Notes under the pieces: generated by a model | Told to the model about the DNA's origin: nothing | Database searches by the model: none | What the model saw: the letters and a program-made list of their open reading frames with translations, nothing else | Assembly: GCA_003509065.1 (NCBI GenBank) | Contig: DODG01000138.1 | Coordinates: forward strand, 1-6,185 | Reading direction: 5' to 3' | Source: Acidobacteriota bacterium | Lineage (GTDB): Bacteria > Acidobacteriota > Vicinamibacteria > Vicinamibacterales > UBA823 | Length of the DNA: 6,185 nt | Program-made: the position numbers and the translations under genes | Shown here: piece by piece, positions 4,879 through 6,185 of the stretch | Position numbering within the stretch: the first letter of the stretch is position 1 | How the letters are laid out: each line of letters starts with the position of its first letter

Positions 4879-6185
4879 ATGTCGAAAAGAGCCGATGAAC
4901 AAATAGCAGGTCGCACAGATTACAAATGGATTGGGAAAAGTATTCCACGTCATGAAGATGCACGGCTCTTAACGGGTCGCGGAACCTTCGTTGATGACCT
5001 CAATATTCCCAATGTTCACCATGCAGCGATCCTGAGGAGTCCCCATGCACACGCTCGAATTTCGAAGGTCGATTTAAGCCGAGCGTTAAACCTGAAAGGG
5101 GTCATTGGGGGTATCACTGGTGCCGATGTCCTAGAACGGACGCGACCTTTCTCGGTCGTCGCAACCTCACCAATGCAGTACTACTGCATGGCAACGGATA
5201 AAGTCCGCTTCGTTGGAGAACCGGTCGCAGCCATCGTCGCTCGAGATCGCTACCTTGCCGAGGATGCCCTAGATTTGATCGATGTCGAGTACGAGACACT
5301 CCCCGCTATCGTTGATCCAGAGAAAGCCGTCGAGTCTGACGCGCCGATTTTGCACGAGGAAGTTCCTAATAACATTGCATGTCATCGCGTGCTGAGTTAC
5401 GGCGACGTCGACGCGGCATTCGACCAGGCGGATTTTGTATTGCGTGAACGTCTAGTTTTCCCGCGCTATACGTCGATGCCACTTGAAACATTCGCTATCA
5501 TCAGCAGCTATGACCACTTCGGAGGTGGGCTCACCTTGTGGTCAAACTTTATGGGACCGTTCATCATGCACCCAATCACCGCACGGGCCCTAAAAATTGC
5601 TGAAAATAATCTTCGATTCATCGTGCCACCAGACATTGGCGGTAGCTTCGGCATTAAGACAAGTATCTACCCCTATCTGACGCTGCTGGGGTTATTGTCC
5701 ATGCAGGTTGATGTGCCCGTAAAATGGATTGAGGACCGTCGCGAACACCTGCTCGCAAGTTCAGTGCAGACCGATCGAGTCAGTTACCGCGAAGTCGCGG
5801 TGACAAAAACCGGAGTGGTTCTCGGGTTTCGGACCAAGCTCTACGATAACGTAGGCGCTTATCTTCGAACGCCCGAACCAGCCACAACCTTCAGGCCCAT
5901 CGGCAACATAGTCGGGCCGTACCAAGTTAAGAACCTCCAGATAGATGCGGACATCGTTGTGACCAACAAGTGTCCAACTGGACCGAACCGTGCCTATGGA
6001 TGCGCCCATCTCTACTTCGAGCAAGAACGGTTGATGGATAAAGTTGCAAAAAAATTAAACCTCGATCCAGCTGAGGTTCGACTACGCAATTTTATCCAAC
6101 CGGACGAATTCCCGTACACAACACCCACCGGTGGGATATACGACAGTGGCGATTATCCGAAGGCATTCCAGCTTGCCCTGAAAAC
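4879..6185 (+). CDS. CoxL-like molybdopterin-binding (L) subunit of a second molybdenum hydroxylase, 3' end outside window
   Basis: 435 codons are open from ATG at 4879 to the window edge (the family is usually about 770-800 residues, so just over half is seen). An in-frame TAA at 4843-4845 with no other in-frame ATG supports the start, although no clear Shine-Dalgarno is present. WIGKSIPRHEDARLLTGRG (17-35) and RSPHAHARI (53-61) open the hammerhead domain, followed by FVGEPVAAIVARDR (111-124). The molybdopterin domain shows PLETF (201-205), DIGGSFGIK (252-260), VKWIEDRREH (281-290) and NFIQPDEFPY (404-413), close in pattern to CO dehydrogenase CoxL. The active-site loop, AYRCSFR in CO dehydrogenase and AYRGAGR in form II proteins, reads PNRAYGC at 369-375, so CO oxidation is unlikely. 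The catalytic glutamate lies beyond the window. It is divergent from the other operon and no M or S partner is seen beside it. The family is certain; the substrate is unknown. Confidence 0.93.
   Translation, partial: MSKRADEQIAGRTDYKWIGKSIPRHEDARLLTGRGTFVDDLNIPNVHHAAILRSPHAHARISKVDLSRALNLKGVIGGITGADVLERTRPFSVVATSPMQYYCMATDKVRFVGEPVAAIVARDRYLAEDALDLIDVEYETLPAIVDPEKAVESDAPILHEEVPNNIACHRVLSYGDVDAAFDQADFVLRERLVFPRYTSMPLETFAIISSYDHFGGGLTLWSNFMGPFIMHPITARALKIAENNLRFIVPPDIGGSFGIKTSIYPYLTLLGLLSMQVDVPVKWIEDRREHLLASSVQTDRVSYREVAVTKTGVVLGFRTKLYDNVGAYLRTPEPATTFRPIGNIVGPYQVKNLQIDADIVVTNKCPTGPNRAYGCAHLYFEQERLMDKVAKKLNLDPAEVRLRNFIQPDEFPYTTPTGGIYDSGDYPKAFQLALK

Noticed and set aside
4736..4963. Minus-strand ORF of 75 codons across the divergent intergenic region
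   Set aside because: It overlaps the well-supported start of the plus-strand L subunit, has no recognisable domain, and reads as low-information sequence.
5761..6024. Minus-strand ORF of 87 codons within the right-hand gene
   Set aside because: It is antisense to the continuous CoxL-like frame and has no recognisable motif.
4879..6185. Aerobic CO dehydrogenase large subunit (coxL)
   Set aside because: Overall pattern is CoxL-like, but the AYRCSFR loop with the active-site cysteine is replaced by PNRAYGC, and no coxM/coxS adjoins it.

Overview
The window comes from a bacterial chromosome with compact, tightly spaced genes and a roughly balanced base composition by eye. No rRNA, tRNA, phage, transposase or CRISPR sequence is visible. 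The gene set (molybdenum hydroxylases, a fumarate reductase-like flavoprotein, a lactam-hydrolase-type protein) fits a free-living heterotroph that oxidises organic compounds. Environmental Chloroflexota (for example SAR202-like) or Alphaproteobacteria would fit, but the sequence alone does not settle the phylum.

Layout: six genes run leftward (minus strand), apparently as one operon starting near 4706. In transcription order they are: a LamB/YcsF protein (pxpA-like, 3948-4706); a SdhA/FrdA-like FAD flavoprotein (2133-3911); a freestanding SdhB-type [2Fe-2S] protein (1749-2123); the FAD (M) subunit of a molybdenum hydroxylase (820-1710); its two-cluster [2Fe-2S] (S) subunit (309-806); and the beginning of its molybdopterin (L) subunit (281 to 1, cut by the window edge). 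Intergenic gaps are 9-38 bp, with no terminator between genes. After a 172-bp divergent intergenic region, a second, different molybdopterin L subunit starts on the plus strand at 4879 and runs off the right edge.

How they may work together: the M-S-L set is a complete molybdenum hydroxylase. It would add a water-derived oxygen to a substrate carbon and pass electrons from the molybdenum centre through two [2Fe-2S] clusters to FAD. The SdhA-like flavoprotein and its [2Fe-2S] partner form a compact soluble two-subunit oxidoreductase with no membrane anchor and no further Fe-S domain. It keeps most of the residues that fumarate reductases use to bind carboxylates. The LamB/YcsF protein belongs to the family that works in 5-oxoproline (lactam) hydrolysis. 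Together they suggest a catabolic route in which a ring or carbonyl compound is hydroxylated, reduced or dehydrogenated, and a lactam is opened. That pathway is inference. The plus-strand L subunit is CoxL-related but lacks the CO dehydrogenase active-site cysteine loop, so it is probably a hydroxylase or dehydrogenase of unknown substrate.
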